In this document: piece by piece, positions 17,392 to 26,922 of the stretch
Position numbering within the stretch: the stretch's first letter is position 1
Layout: every line of letters starts with the position of its first letter
NCBI GenBank assembly: GCA_038216465.1
Contig: JBBQQC010000014.1
Coordinates: 1-64,000, forward strand
DNA from: JACCZX01 sp038216465
GTDB lineage: Bacteria > Pseudomonadota > Gammaproteobacteria > Burkholderiales > Burkholderiaceae_F
Direction of reading: 5' to 3'
Length of the DNA stretch: 64,000 nucleotides
Position numbers and translations under genes: made by a program
Notes under the pieces: generated by a model
Seen by the model: only the letters and a program-made list of their open reading frames with translations
Told to the model about the DNA's origin: nothing
Database searches by the model: none

Positions 17392-19440
17392 ATGGATAAG
17401 AACCGCCCGAACCCTCTGCTTGACTTCACTAGCCTGACGCGCTTCGACGCAATCCAGCCGCACGATGTCACGCCGGCGGTCGACGCACTGCTCGCCGAAG
17501 CGCGTGCTGTCGTAGCACGCATAACAGCCAACACGGTAGAGGCAACCTGGGATTCGGTAGTCGAACCCATGAACGAAACGACCGATCGGCTTGCGCGTGC
17601 GTGGGGAGCGGTGTCGCATATGAACGCCGTGGTCGACACCCCGGCTCTGCGTGAACAGTACAACGCCAATCTGCCGAAGTTAACCGCGTTCTGGACCGAG
17701 CTATCGCAGAACGAAGCGTTGTATTCAAAATTTCGGACGCTCGCTGCATCGCCGAGCTTTGCGCAGTGGCCTGCCGTACGGCGCAAGGTCGTCGAAAATG
17801 AGCTGCGCGACTTCCGGCTCGGCGGTGCAGAGCTGGCGCCCAGCGAGAAGCAGCGGTTCAGGCAAGTCCGCGAGCAGGAATCGCTGGTGTCGACACGATT
17901 CGCAGAAAACGTGCTCGACGCCGTCAATGCGTTTGCTCTGTACCTTGAAGACACTGGCGCACTGGCAGGCGTTCCGCACGACGCTTTGCAAATGCTGTCG
18001 GAAGCCGCTCGCAACGACGGGAAGCCGGGCTACAAGATTTCGCTGCAGTACCCGAGCTACTCGGCGGTCGTCGACTACGCACATGACCGCGGGCTGAGGC
18101 AGCAGCTCTACCGCGCAAATTCGACCAAGGCATCGGAGTTCGGCAAGCCCGACTGGAACAACGGCCCGTTGCTGGTCGAGTTGCTAAAGCTCAGACGCGA
18201 ACACGCACACCTGCTCGGCTACAAGAATTTCGCGGACGTTTCGCTGGTCGCGAAAATGGCCGAGAGCCCCGCGCAAGTGCTCGAGTTCCTCCGCGACCTG
18301 GCGCATCGCGCGAAGCCGCATGCGCAGCGCGACATGGATGAGTTGCGCGCGTTTGCAGCTGATCACCTGGGCATGGCCGATGTGCAGCCCTGGGATGTGT
18401 CGTACGCCAGCGAGAAGCTGCGCGAGGATCGCTACTCATACTCCGATCAGGAGCTGAAGCAGTATTTCACCGAACCACGTGTGCTTGCGGGATTGTTCAA
18501 GCTGATCGAGACACTGTTCGGGGTCGCTATTTGCGAGCAGACCGCGCCGGTATGGCACCCCGACGTGCGCTTCTACCGGATCGACAATTTGCGCGGCGAA
18601 CTGGTCGGTCAGTTTTATCTTGATCTCTATGCGCGCGATCACAAACAGGGCGGAGCGTGGCAGGACGATGCGCGCAGCCGCCGCGCGCGGCGCACCGGCC
18701 TCGCCACGCCGGTATCTTTTTTGACCTGCAATTTTTCTCGCCCTGTCGGTGGCAAGCCGGCCACACTCAAACATGACGACGTACTGACTTTGTTTCACGA
18801 GTTCGGTCATGGACTGCACCACATGCTGACCCGCGTCGACGAGCCTTCGGTTGCGGGAATTCAGGGCGTTGAGTGGGATGCGGTCGAGCTGCCGTCGCAG
18901 TTCATGGAGAACTTCGCGTGGGAATGGGAAGTTCTGCAGACGCTGACCGGTCATGTTGACTCCGGCGCCAGGCTGCCGCGGCCTCTATTTGAAAAAATGC
19001 TCGCGGCAAGAAACTTTCAGAGCGGGATGACGACCGTGCGCCAGCTCGAATTTGCACTGTTCGACATGCTGCTGCACTCCGGCGCCGGAGAGACCGACGA
19101 GGCCCAGGTGATGAAGCTGCTGGCGGAGGTTCGGCGGGAAGTTTCGGTGCTCGTTCCGCCCGAATACAACCGTTTTCCGCACGCTTTCTCGCACATCTTC
19201 GCAGGCGGTTACGCCGCAGGCTATTACAGCTACAAGTGGGACGAAGTCCTGTCGGCTGACGCGTATTCGGCGTTTGAAGAAAACGAGGACGGCGTGCTGA
19301 ACGCCGCGATCGGGCGCCGGTTTCTGGATGAAGTATTGGCCGTTGGGGGTAGCCGACCGGCGATGCAGTCATTCGTGGCGTTTCGTGGCCGAAAGCCAAC
19401 GATCGATGCACTGCTCAGGCATAGCGGCATAGTGAGTTAA
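17392..19440 (+). CDS. prlC: Oligopeptidase A (M3 zinc metallopeptidase)
   Basis: Cytoplasmic zinc peptidase that degrades short peptides, including cleaved signal peptides. The 682 residues match E. coli PrlC (680). The zinc motif HEFGH is at residues 469-473 in LFHEFGHGLHHML, and the third ligand is expected in the following DAVELPSQFMENF. The C-terminal FSHIFAGGYAAGYYSYKW is a strong M3 signature. The ATG at 17392 is only 6 bp after folD, so the two are probably co-transcribed. The two DUF4124-glutaredoxin genes follow directly. Confidence 0.96.
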   Translation: MDKNRPNPLLDFTSLTRFDAIQPHDVTPAVDALLAEARAVVARITANTVEATWDSVVEPMNETTDRLARAWGAVSHMNAVVDTPALREQYNANLPKLTAFWTELSQNEALYSKFRTLAASPSFAQWPAVRRKVVENELRDFRLGGAELAPSEKQRFRQVREQESLVSTRFAENVLDAVNAFALYLEDTGALAGVPHDALQMLSEAARNDGKPGYKISLQYPSYSAVVDYAHDRGLRQQLYRANSTKASEFGKPDWNNGPLLVELLKLRREHAHLLGYKNFADVSLVAKMAESPAQVLEFLRDLAHRAKPHAQRDMDELRAFAADHLGMADVQPWDVSYASEKLREDRYSYSDQELKQYFTEPRVLAGLFKLIETLFGVAICEQTAPVWHPDVRFYRIDNLRGELVGQFYLDLYARDHKQGGAWQDDARSRRARRTGLATPVSFLTCNFSRPVGGKPATLKHDDVLTLFHEFGHGLHHMLTRVDEPSVAGIQGVEWDAVELPSQFMENFAWEWEVLQTLTGHVDSGARLPRPLFEKMLAARNFQSGMTTVRQLEFALFDMLLHSGAGETDEAQVMKLLAEVRREVSVLVPPEYNRFPHAFSHIFAGGYAAGYYSYKWDEVLSADAYSAFEENEDGVLNAAIGRRFLDEVLAVGGSRPAMQSFVAFRGRKPTIDALLRHSGIVS

Positions 19441-19443
19441 TAG

Positions 19444-20022
19444 ATGAACTCGAATTGTTATCGGCTCGCGCTCGTTAGTCTTACGTTGGCGGTGCTGCTG
19501 TTGGCACCGCACGCGCGCGCCCAGTATCGCTGGCTTGACTCGAGCGGGCAGGTTAACTATGGGGATGCCCCGCCGGCAGACGCAAGAAATGTGTTGCGGG
19601 TCGATGGCCGATCCCGCGAGGGCGGCGACCCGACAGGCGGTGTCTCGTTCGAATTGCGTAAAGCAATTGCCACGTTTCCGATAACGCTCTACACGGCGCT
19701 GGATTGCGGTCCATGTGACGCCGCGCGCGTCTGGTTGCGGCAGCGTGGTGCGCCGTATCAGGAAATAGTGGTCGACACCGACGTCGACGCCGAAGAACTA
19801 CGCCGCCGCGTCGGGACCACGGCAGTCCCGGTGATGACGCTTGGACGAAGCCCTCACCTTGGTTTCAACCAGGGCACATGGGCAAACGCCCTCAGCGCTG
19901 CAGGCTATCCCTCGCAAATCGAAATGCCGCGAACGTATCGCGCTGAACCGCCGAAACCCATCATGCCGCGCGAGACCTCGGATCAGCCGCCATCCGGCAG
20001 CTCGCCGGCCCCTGCAAGCTAA
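19444..20022 (+). CDS. Secreted DUF4124-glutaredoxin fusion, copy 1
   Basis: Periplasmic protein of 192 residues with a signal peptide (about 1-26, cleavage after ARA). A short DUF4124 module follows (about 27-50, YRWLDSSGQVNYGDAPP). A glutaredoxin-like domain comes next (about 75-155) with the redox motif CGPC in TALDCGPCDAARVWL and the cis-proline loop TTAVPVMTLG. The C-terminus is Pro-rich. It probably acts in disulfide exchange in the envelope; the substrate is unknown. It starts 3 bp after the prlC stop. A diverged paralogue follows 16 bp downstream. Confidence 0.85.
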   Translation: MNSNCYRLALVSLTLAVLLLAPHARAQYRWLDSSGQVNYGDAPPADARNVLRVDGRSREGGDPTGGVSFELRKAIATFPITLYTALDCGPCDAARVWLRQRGAPYQEIVVDTDVDAEELRRRVGTTAVPVMTLGRSPHLGFNQGTWANALSAAGYPSQIEMPRTYRAEPPKPIMPRETSDQPPSGSSPAPAS

Positions 20023-20038
20023 TCGCCCGGAGCGCCAG

Positions 20039-20626
20039 ATGCGATCGCCGACGTCATTGTTTCGATTCATTACCGCAGCGGCGATGGCAGCACTGCTGTC
20101 AACGGCGCTGGCACAAGCCCCCGCAGACAACGATAAGGAGGTACGCAAGTATCTGTACCGCTGGACCGATGCTCGCGGTCAGATCAACTACGGCGACCGT
20201 CCGCCCCCCGACGCACAGAATCTTTTGCGTATTGATCTGCGTCAGATCGGCGAACAAGTGCAGTCGCTGTTGCCGTATCAGGTGAGGCGCTCGGCATCGT
20301 TGTATCCGGTCATGCTGTTCACCGCGGGTAAGTGCGCTCCGTGTAACACCGCGCGAGAGTTTCTTACCAAGCGCGGAATTCCGTTCGCCGAGCGCACGAT
20401 TGTGACCGGCGACGACTCGATTGAGCTCAAAAGGCTGACGCAAGCCGAGGGTGTTCCGGTGGCGACCGTGGGCACTGCGCCGTTGATTGGATTCGATCCC
20501 GACGAATGGAACATTTCGCTCGACGCGTCGGGATACCCGAGAGCGTCGCAACTGCCACCTACGTTTCGCCAGGAGCCCGCGCGACCATTGACCCAAAAAG
20601 AAAAGCCGCCGGCCGCCGAGAAATAA
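20039..20626 (+). CDS. Secreted DUF4124-glutaredoxin fusion, copy 2
   Basis: Paralogue of the preceding gene, 195 residues: signal peptide (about 1-25), DUF4124 module (YRWTDARGQINYGDRPP), glutaredoxin-like domain with CAPC in GKCAPCNTAREFL and cis-Pro in EGVPVATVG. The two copies share layout and about the same spacing but have diverged widely, so the duplication is old. ATG at 20039 has GGAG at 20029-20032, six bases upstream. A longer open frame upstream overlaps copy 1 and is not native. It converges with the BRO-N-like gene. Confidence 0.85.
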   Translation: MRSPTSLFRFITAAAMAALLSTALAQAPADNDKEVRKYLYRWTDARGQINYGDRPPPDAQNLLRIDLRQIGEQVQSLLPYQVRRSASLYPVMLFTAGKCAPCNTAREFLTKRGIPFAERTIVTGDDSIELKRLTQAEGVPVATVGTAPLIGFDPDEWNISLDASGYPRASQLPPTFRQEPARPLTQKEKPPAAEK

Positions 20627-20645
20627 CGGCTTGCGCATGAGCCGT
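20626..20645. terminator. Weak hairpin between convergent genes
   Basis: Stem ACGGCT/AGCCGT with an 8-nt loop directly at the 3' end of the second DUF4124 gene. No T-run follows on either strand, so it would at most be a weak or Rho-assisted end for the two convergent units. Confidence 0.25.
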
Positions 20646-20658
20646 CAAGCGAAGGGCC

Positions 20659-21243
20659 TCACTCGCCTTGGTTTTCTGCCCCTAGCTCCGCGGTTACCTC
20701 GCGCCGTCTGCGATAAGGCGTAATCACCTGCTTGTCGAGCCAGTGACAGAACTTCTGGGCGACGGCGTCGCTGCGTCGATCAAGCCACGCCTTGATGCCG
20801 ACTTCGGAGAATGCCAGCAGGCGCGAGCCCGGCGGCCGAACGAGTCCGTCGCGGCCCGCGATCTGACGCACGCGTGCGGTATCGCGCTGGTGTCCGCGCA
20901 GGTGAAGTGCGTCGAAGACGTCGTTAGCGACGATCCATATCGCGTCACCCTGCATCAGAATCCGAATTTGACGGCCGTCGAATTCGTAGTAGACGCCGTT
21001 CCACTCGCTCCGGGCGTCGCGATACTGCCACCGCCACGCGCGCGCGCCGCGGTAGAGCGGCCACAGTAGCCACAATCCCCAAAACGGAGCCACCAGCACC
21101 ATGCTCAGCGCGCCGGTGCCGTTCCTGACGTCGATCAGCAGGAGTGCTCCGCCGACCACGCCCCAGGCAACCCAAAAGGTCCAGCCCCACCGCACGATGC
21201 GCACATCGGGATCGAGTTCAAGCCAAGAGTCCGCCCTCCTCAT
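20659..21243 (-). CDS. Membrane-anchored BRO-N-like domain protein
   Basis: A protein of 194 residues that I do not know by name. Two hydrophobic segments (about 19-40 and 44-64) anchor it. The soluble part (about 85-180) resembles the BRO-N (phage antirepressor N-terminal) fold: YEFDGRQIRILMQGDAIWIV, then ANDVFDALHLRG, a middle SRLLAFSEVGIKAWLDRR, and KFCHWLDKQVITPYR. BRO-N domains usually bind DNA and sit in phage or plasmid proteins; here the domain is tethered to a membrane. No phage genes are near. It lies 18 bp after the RND pump gene on the same strand. Function unknown. Confidence 0.7.
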   Translation of the reverse strand: MRRADSWLELDPDVRIVRWGWTFWVAWGVVGGALLLIDVRNGTGALSMVLVAPFWGLWLLWPLYRGARAWRWQYRDARSEWNGVYYEFDGRQIRILMQGDAIWIVANDVFDALHLRGHQRDTARVRQIAGRDGLVRPPGSRLLAFSEVGIKAWLDRRSDAVAQKFCHWLDKQVITPYRRRREVTAELGAENQGE

Positions 21244-21261
21244 CGGTAGAGCGATATAGGG

Positions 21262-24200
21262 CTACGCCTTGTCGGCGGGTTGATGCGCCAATGCGGGCGC
21301 GCCGCGCCGTTGCCGCTTCAAACGCGCTTCGAGTGCGTCGAGATACGTATAGATCACGGGCACCACGACCAGCGTCAGCAACGTTGACGTAATCACACCA
21401 CCGATGATTGCGCGGCCCATCGGCGCCTGCTGCTCCGAGCCTTCACCCAGGCCGAGCGCAAGCGGCAACATGCCGAACACCATCGCCGTCGTCGTCATCA
21501 ATATCGGCCGCAGCCGGACCTGCCCGGCAGCGAGCAGCGCCTGATCGCGCCGGAGGCCATCGCGCTGGCCCTTGTTGGCAAAGTCGACCAGCAGAATCGC
21601 GTTCTTCGTCACCAGCCCCATCAGGAAAACGATTCCAATCATCGAGAATATGTTCAGCGTTGTGTTGGTGAGCAACAGCGCCAGCATCACGCCGACGATC
21701 GACAGCGGCAGCGAGGCCATGATCGCGATCGGCTGCAGGAAGCTACCGAATTGCGATGCGAGCACGATGTAGATAAAAATCACCGCCAGCGCCAGCGCTC
21801 CGAAGATCGCCGAGTTGACTTCCTCCTGGTCGCGGATCTGGCCGCCGATATCGAAGCGCAGCCCCGGCGGCAACTCATACGCCTTGACCATCGCCTGCAC
21901 TTCCTTTCCGGCGTCACCTGAGGGACGGCCCTGCACGTTGGCCCACAACGCGATCCTGCGCTGCAAATCCTGACGCCGAATATTTTCCGGGTTGAATGTG
22001 CGCTCGATGGTCGCGATCGAGCGCAGCGGAATCACCTCAGGCGTGCCGTCCGCCATCAGACGGCTGGTCGCAATATTCATCCCCGAGATATCGTCAATCA
22101 CGGTTCGGCTCGCGCGCGGGATCTGGGTAATCACTTCGTAATTCTGGCCGTCGGGTGCGAGCCAGTAGCCGGAATTTTCACCGCCGATCAAAGCACGCAG
22201 CGTCGTGCCGAGTTGCGCATACGTCACACCGTACTCGGAGGCGAGCTCGGGCTTCAGTCGTACCGACAGGGCCGGCGTACCCTCCTTCAACGACACTTCG
22301 ATGTCCGTGATGCCGCGAATCGCGAGGATTTTCTGCCGCAGGTCAGCGATCACGCGTTGCATTTCGGCATCGTTATTGCCGAGCAATGCCACGTAAATCG
22401 GACCGCCCCAACCTACCTTCATTTCGATGCCGGGGATCGCCGCCAGCCGCTGGCGAATCGCCTCTTCGAGCTTCTTCTGCGACCGTTTGCGTTCGGAGCG
22501 AGGCACAAGCTTCAGGTTAAGGCGGGCAGTATTCTTAGCGCCCTCGGTGCCGATCCCGGTGTCGATCGAATCGATCTCCTTGAACTCGCGCAGCGCCTGT
22601 TCGACGCGCTTGACGCGCTCGTCGGCGTACTCGAGGCTCGAACCGACCGGCATCGTCAGCCGCACGCTGGTAAAGCTCTCGTCGCTCTCCGGCATCATCT
22701 CGGTGCCAACGACGCCGGCGATCGGAATCGCGATCACGAAGCTCATTGCGGCGAGCCACAGTGTGATTCCGCGCGGGCTGATGGTTGCAAGGCGGGGCTT
22801 CAGCGGGCTCAGTTTCAAGGTCCGAAGCGCACGCCACACACCAATCGACGGAATACCGACCGGAATGTTCAGCTTCGGAATCCTGGTGCCCAGCGTCCAC
22901 CGCCGCGGCGACAACACCCAGCCGAGCAGCTTGCCGTAGACCGCATGCACGCGCTCGATCAAGCGCTCAAATGTCCGCAGCACCGGGCCGATAACGCGCG
23001 CCTCGTGCAGACTGCGCGGCGGGTCCCGCCACACTGCTGACAGCATTGGGTCGAGGGTGAAGCTGACGAACAGCGACACCATCACTGCAACGGCGACCGT
23101 GATGCCGAAGGGGTAGAAGAATTTTCCGACGATGCCGCCCATGAACGCGATCGGTACGAACACGGCAACAATCGAGAACGTCGTCGCCAGCACCGCCAGG
23201 CCGATCTCGTCGGTACCCTCGCGCGCAGCGGTATGGTGATCCTTGCCCATGTGAATATGGCGCACGATGTTCTCACGCACGACGATCGCGTCGTCGATCA
23301 AGAGCCCGATGCACAGACTCAAAGCCATCATCGTCATGTAGTTCAGTGTGAACCCGAACACGCGCAGCGAAATGAACGTCGCGATCACCGCGATCGGCAG
23401 GGTGAGGCCGGTAATGACGGTACTGCGCCAGCTGCCGAGGAACAAAAACACAATCAGCACCGTCAGCAGCGCTCCCTCGACGATCGTGACCTTGACGTTG
23501 TTCACCGCGCCCTTGACGAAGTCGGAACTCGAGCGCAGCAGCTTCAGCTCGGTACCTGCAGGCAGCAGCTTGCGGATATCGCCGGCGGCGATCTTCAGGT
23601 TGTCGCCCACCTGCACAATGTTGGCGTCCTGCGCCTTGAAGATATAGAAGCTGATTGCAGGGATTCCGTTGACGCGGGCGATCGAGTTGCGCTCGCGCTC
23701 GGTATCGAACACTTCGGCCACCTGCGACAGCAGGATCGGCGCCCCGCTCTTGCGCGCGACAATGATCTTGCCGAAGTTGGCAGGAACCTCGATACGACCG
23801 TCGACGCGAACGATCGCCTCAACGGTGTTGTTGCTGATCGAGCCCACCGGCACGCTGATATTGGCGTTACGCAGCGCGGTCACGATCTGATCGACCGTAA
23901 GCCCGAACGCAGTCAGGCGGCCCGGGTCGACGCGCACCTGAATCTCGCGCGTCACGGTGCCGCCCAGCGCGACGCGACCGACGCCGCTGACTCGCTCGAA
24001 GCCCTTCTGGACGACCTGTTCGCCGAGTGTCGTCAGCTGCCGCTGCGTGAGTCCCCTGCCAAGCAGCGCGTAAAACGCCACCGGCTCGTCGTTCTCGTCG
24101 CCGCCGCGCTGGACGACCGGATCCTTGACGTCGCGCGGAAACCCGGCGCGAATCTGCGCGATCTTGTCGCGCACTTCCTGCGTTACGCGGTCGGTATCGA

Positions 24201-24495
24201 CGTCGAGCCGGAACTCGATCCACGAGAAGGACACGCCTTCATAAGACGCTGACAGGATGCGCTTGACGCCGGCGACCGTGTTGACCGCGTTCTCGATCGG
24301 TTTCGCGAGGTCGTTTTCCACCTGTTCCGGTGATGCGCCCGGATAACGCACTTGAATCGAAACAACCGGCGGGCGCACGTCGGGCATCGCCTCGACCCCG
24401 AGCTTGGCGTACGAGAAGAGTCCGAGCACAGTGAGTGCGACCATCACCATCGTGGCGAACACGGGGTGATTGATCGCAACGCGCGTCATCCACAT
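21262..24495 (-). CDS. RND (HAE1/AcrB-type) efflux pump inner-membrane subunit
   Basis: Proton-driven transporter of 1077 residues. TM1 is near residues 11-31. The first large periplasmic loop carries the porter motif PPVVSIQVRYPGASPEQVEN. The TM4 region has LCIGLLIDDAIVVRENIVRH with the paired Asp residues needed for proton relay, and the C-terminal half repeats the fold up to LLTLVVVPVIYTYLDALEARLK. The periplasmic fragment YLRVPGS-type heavy-metal features are absent, so it belongs with drug/hydrophobe pumps. It starts with ATG at 24495, 16 bp after the adaptor gene. No outer-membrane channel gene is next to it. Confidence 0.93.
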   Translation of the reverse strand: MWMTRVAINHPVFATMVMVALTVLGLFSYAKLGVEAMPDVRPPVVSIQVRYPGASPEQVENDLAKPIENAVNTVAGVKRILSASYEGVSFSWIEFRLDVDTDRVTQEVRDKIAQIRAGFPRDVKDPVVQRGGDENDEPVAFYALLGRGLTQRQLTTLGEQVVQKGFERVSGVGRVALGGTVTREIQVRVDPGRLTAFGLTVDQIVTALRNANISVPVGSISNNTVEAIVRVDGRIEVPANFGKIIVARKSGAPILLSQVAEVFDTERERNSIARVNGIPAISFYIFKAQDANIVQVGDNLKIAAGDIRKLLPAGTELKLLRSSSDFVKGAVNNVKVTIVEGALLTVLIVFLFLGSWRSTVITGLTLPIAVIATFISLRVFGFTLNYMTMMALSLCIGLLIDDAIVVRENIVRHIHMGKDHHTAAREGTDEIGLAVLATTFSIVAVFVPIAFMGGIVGKFFYPFGITVAVAVMVSLFVSFTLDPMLSAVWRDPPRSLHEARVIGPVLRTFERLIERVHAVYGKLLGWVLSPRRWTLGTRIPKLNIPVGIPSIGVWRALRTLKLSPLKPRLATISPRGITLWLAAMSFVIAIPIAGVVGTEMMPESDESFTSVRLTMPVGSSLEYADERVKRVEQALREFKEIDSIDTGIGTEGAKNTARLNLKLVPRSERKRSQKKLEEAIRQRLAAIPGIEMKVGWGGPIYVALLGNNDAEMQRVIADLRQKILAIRGITDIEVSLKEGTPALSVRLKPELASEYGVTYAQLGTTLRALIGGENSGYWLAPDGQNYEVITQIPRASRTVIDDISGMNIATSRLMADGTPEVIPLRSIATIERTFNPENIRRQDLQRRIALWANVQGRPSGDAGKEVQAMVKAYELPPGLRFDIGGQIRDQEEVNSAIFGALALAVIFIYIVLASQFGSFLQPIAIMASLPLSIVGVMLALLLTNTTLNIFSMIGIVFLMGLVTKNAILLVDFANKGQRDGLRRDQALLAAGQVRLRPILMTTTAMVFGMLPLALGLGEGSEQQAPMGRAIIGGVITSTLLTLVVVPVIYTYLDALEARLKRQRRGAPALAHQPADKA

Positions 24496-24511
24496 AGGCG
24501 GGCCTTGCGCT

Positions 24512-25681
24512 CTAGTTTCTCGCCGGCACGCTGCGATCCTGGTCGGCGAGGCTCGAGTCCGGCGTTTGGCTGATCACCCTCGCTGCCAGACCGTCTTTCA
24601 GGTTGTCAAACTTGGTCGCCAGCACGACGTCGCCGGGCGCCAGCCCCGAGGTCACCTCGACGAGTTGAGCTCGCTCGTCGCGCTTGCCAATGACAACGTT
24701 GCGTCGGATGAGTTTGTCGTCGGCCACCAGCCAAACGAACGTCTGTGCGGCTTCGGTTCGCACCGCCGACAGCGGCAGCGCCGGCACTTCGATCTCGGGC
24801 GCGATGGTCAGCAATACGCGCGCAAACATTCCCGCCTTCAGCAAAGAATCCTCGTTCGCAAGCGAAACGTAGATGTTGATCGTGCGTGTGCCGGGCTCGG
24901 CGCTGGGATTGATGCGCTCGACGCGTCCATCGAACCGGCGGCCGTCGATGCCTTCGACGTCGACGCGCGCCGGCATTCCCTTGCGAATCTGCGTCACATC
25001 GGAAATCGGCACTTGGGCCTGAACTTCCAGCTCCGAAAGGTCAACGATCGACAGCAGCGGTGCGTCGAAGCTGACCTTCTCGCCCGGCTGCACGTGCCGC
25101 TTCGACACCATTCCCGCGATGGGCGCACGCACCACCGCATCGGTCATAGAAAGCTGCGTCAACTGCAGCTGAGCTTGCGCGGTTGCGACTGCCGCGAGCT
25201 GCACCTGGTGGGCGCTGTCCGCGGTGTCAAAAGCGTTTTGCGAAATGAAGTTCTGCTTGACGAGCTGCTCATTGGCCTGGCGGGTGCGATCAGCCATTGC
25301 CAACTGAGCGCGCGACGACTCGAGTGCAGCCTTTCTCTCGGCCATTTGCGCTCGCAATTGGGCGGTGTCGAACTCCGCAATCGCCTGTCCCACCGCCACC
25401 CGGTCGCCCTCGCGCACCAGAACGCGCTTGACCTCCGCCGATAACTTCGCGCGGACGGTGGCCTGGGAGACGGCGTTGACCGAGCCAGGTACCGCGAGCT
25501 CGACCGCCAGCCGCTTGGGCTGCAGCGAAACGACATCGCGCTGCGTGAATTCGAGCGCCGGGCGATCGCGCTTCTTGGAGGCGTCGCCATCGGCCTTCTT
25601 GGATGAAATCGTAATCGCAGCAGCCGCGATCACCACCACGACCAGTGCCGCAGTCACTATCCATCCTGTTCGCTTACGCAT
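24512..25681 (-). CDS. RND efflux periplasmic adaptor (membrane fusion protein)
   Basis: Adaptor that links the RND pump to an outer-membrane channel. The 389 residues start with a single N-terminal membrane anchor (about 7-27, VTAALVVVVIAAAAITI). A barrel-sandwich half follows with KLSAEVKRVLVREGDRVAVGQ, then a coiled-coil hairpin (about 100-165), then the second half with VRAPIAGMVSKRHVQPGEKV, and C-terminal beta-barrel and membrane-proximal domains. It is the first gene of the two-gene pump unit. It is divergent from hpnA across 212 bp. Confidence 0.92.
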   Translation of the reverse strand: MRKRTGWIVTAALVVVVIAAAAITISSKKADGDASKKRDRPALEFTQRDVVSLQPKRLAVELAVPGSVNAVSQATVRAKLSAEVKRVLVREGDRVAVGQAIAEFDTAQLRAQMAERKAALESSRAQLAMADRTRQANEQLVKQNFISQNAFDTADSAHQVQLAAVATAQAQLQLTQLSMTDAVVRAPIAGMVSKRHVQPGEKVSFDAPLLSIVDLSELEVQAQVPISDVTQIRKGMPARVDVEGIDGRRFDGRVERINPSAEPGTRTINIYVSLANEDSLLKAGMFARVLLTIAPEIEVPALPLSAVRTEAAQTFVWLVADDKLIRRNVVIGKRDERAQLVEVTSGLAPGDVVLATKFDNLKDGLAARVISQTPDSSLADQDRSVPARN

Positions 25682-25893
25682 TCAAATCCCCCGGGGACGT
25701 GCGGCCTGGAGGACGCAGTCCGTCATGCGGCGCGATTATCCTCGACCGGACGCTCGCGTCGCGGTTGCTGCGACGAACTGCGGCCGGATGCGACGAAATG
25801 CAGAGGCCGCGGACCGACGTCGCGCGCAGGCCTCGTTGTACTGGAATGCCATGATGCGTATGACATTAGCTCACACTCTAAGCTCGTCGCGCG

Positions 25894-26922
25894 ATGGCCA
25901 CACTCACAGGCACGATCGAAACCTCCATCCGCTCCGCCCCGACGCTGATTACTGGCGGGTCAGGCTTTGTCGGTTCGGCAGTCGTGCGCGCGTTCCTCTC
26001 TGCGGGCTATCCGGTACGCGTGCTCGTGCGAAAGAGTAGCCCGCGAGATAACCTTGCTGGGCTCGATGTGGACTGCTTCGAAGGCGATGCCCGATGCGCG
26101 GACGATGTTGCGCGCGCGATGACCCGCATACGCTACGTGATCCACACGGCAGCGGACTATCGGCTGTGGGCGCGTCACCCCAGCGAAATCCAGCGCAACA
26201 ATCTGGTCAGCACCGAGGTGATCATCGACGCTGCGCGGCGCGCGGGAATCGAACGGATGGTGTACACGAGCAGCGTAGCCACACTGGCGCCGCATGAAGA
26301 CGGAACCCCCGCCGACGAGACGCGCCGCTTGCCCCAGCTCGCGGCGATCGGGGCCTACAAACAAAGCAAGGTGGCCGCTGAGCTGGCGATCGAACGCGCC
26401 GTCAAGGACGGTCTTGCCGCTGTGATTGTCAACCCGACCGCGCCGGTCGGCCCCCGCGATATCAGACCCACCCCCACCGGCCGCATCATCGTCGAGGCGG
26501 TCATGGGTCGAATGCCGGCCTACGTCGACACCGGTCTCAATCTGGTTCACGTCGATGATGTCGCCGCGGGACATCTGGCCGCGCTTACGCACGGCAAGGT
26601 CGGCGAGCGCTATATCCTCGGCGGACAGGACGTGACGTTGGCGGAGATGCTGCAGGCGATTGCCAAACTCGTGGGCAGGCGCGGTCCCCTGGTGCGGCTT
26701 TCTCGCAAGCTTCTCTTTCCACTGGCGGCCGGCGCCGAAATGGTCGCGCGCTGCACCGGGCGCGAGCCGTTCATTACGCTCGATGGATTGCGCATGGCGA
26801 AGCACCGGATGTTCTTCAACTCAGCGAAGGCCGAGCGCGATTTGGGGTTCCGCGCACGACCGTATGCCGAAGGTCTGCGCGACGCCATCGAGTGGTTCGT
26901 CAAGGCGGGATACATCAAATGA
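25894..26922 (+). CDS. hpnA: Hopanoid-associated sugar epimerase HpnA
   Basis: NAD-dependent epimerase/dehydratase of the extended SDR family, found in many hopanoid clusters; its exact substrate is unknown. The 342 residues have the Rossmann motif TGGSGFVGSAVVRAF (about 20-34), the active-site YKQSK (about 154-158, Tyr and Lys), and NPTAPVGPRDIRPTPTG, all typical of HpnA. The ATG at 25894 lacks a clear Shine-Dalgarno. It is the first gene of the plus-strand hopanoid operon, and its stop TGA overlaps the ATG of hpnB. Confidence 0.93.
   Translation: MATLTGTIETSIRSAPTLITGGSGFVGSAVVRAFLSAGYPVRVLVRKSSPRDNLAGLDVDCFEGDARCADDVARAMTRIRYVIHTAADYRLWARHPSEIQRNNLVSTEVIIDAARRAGIERMVYTSSVATLAPHEDGTPADETRRLPQLAAIGAYKQSKVAAELAIERAVKDGLAAVIVNPTAPVGPRDIRPTPTGRIIVEAVMGRMPAYVDTGLNLVHVDDVAAGHLAALTHGKVGERYILGGQDVTLAEMLQAIAKLVGRRGPLVRLSRKLLFPLAAGAEMVARCTGREPFITLDGLRMAKHRMFFNSAKAERDLGFRARPYAEGLRDAIEWFVKAGYIK

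Noticed and set aside
20659..21243. BRO-N-like gene as sign of a prophage
   Set aside because: No integrase, terminase, structural or lysis genes and no att-like repeats are near; neighbours are ordinary chromosomal genes.
25836..25864. TTGTAC-N17-TATGAC as the hpnA promoter
   Set aside because: Spacing is right, but the hexamers match the consensus at only about half to two thirds of positions, and similar matches occur by chance.
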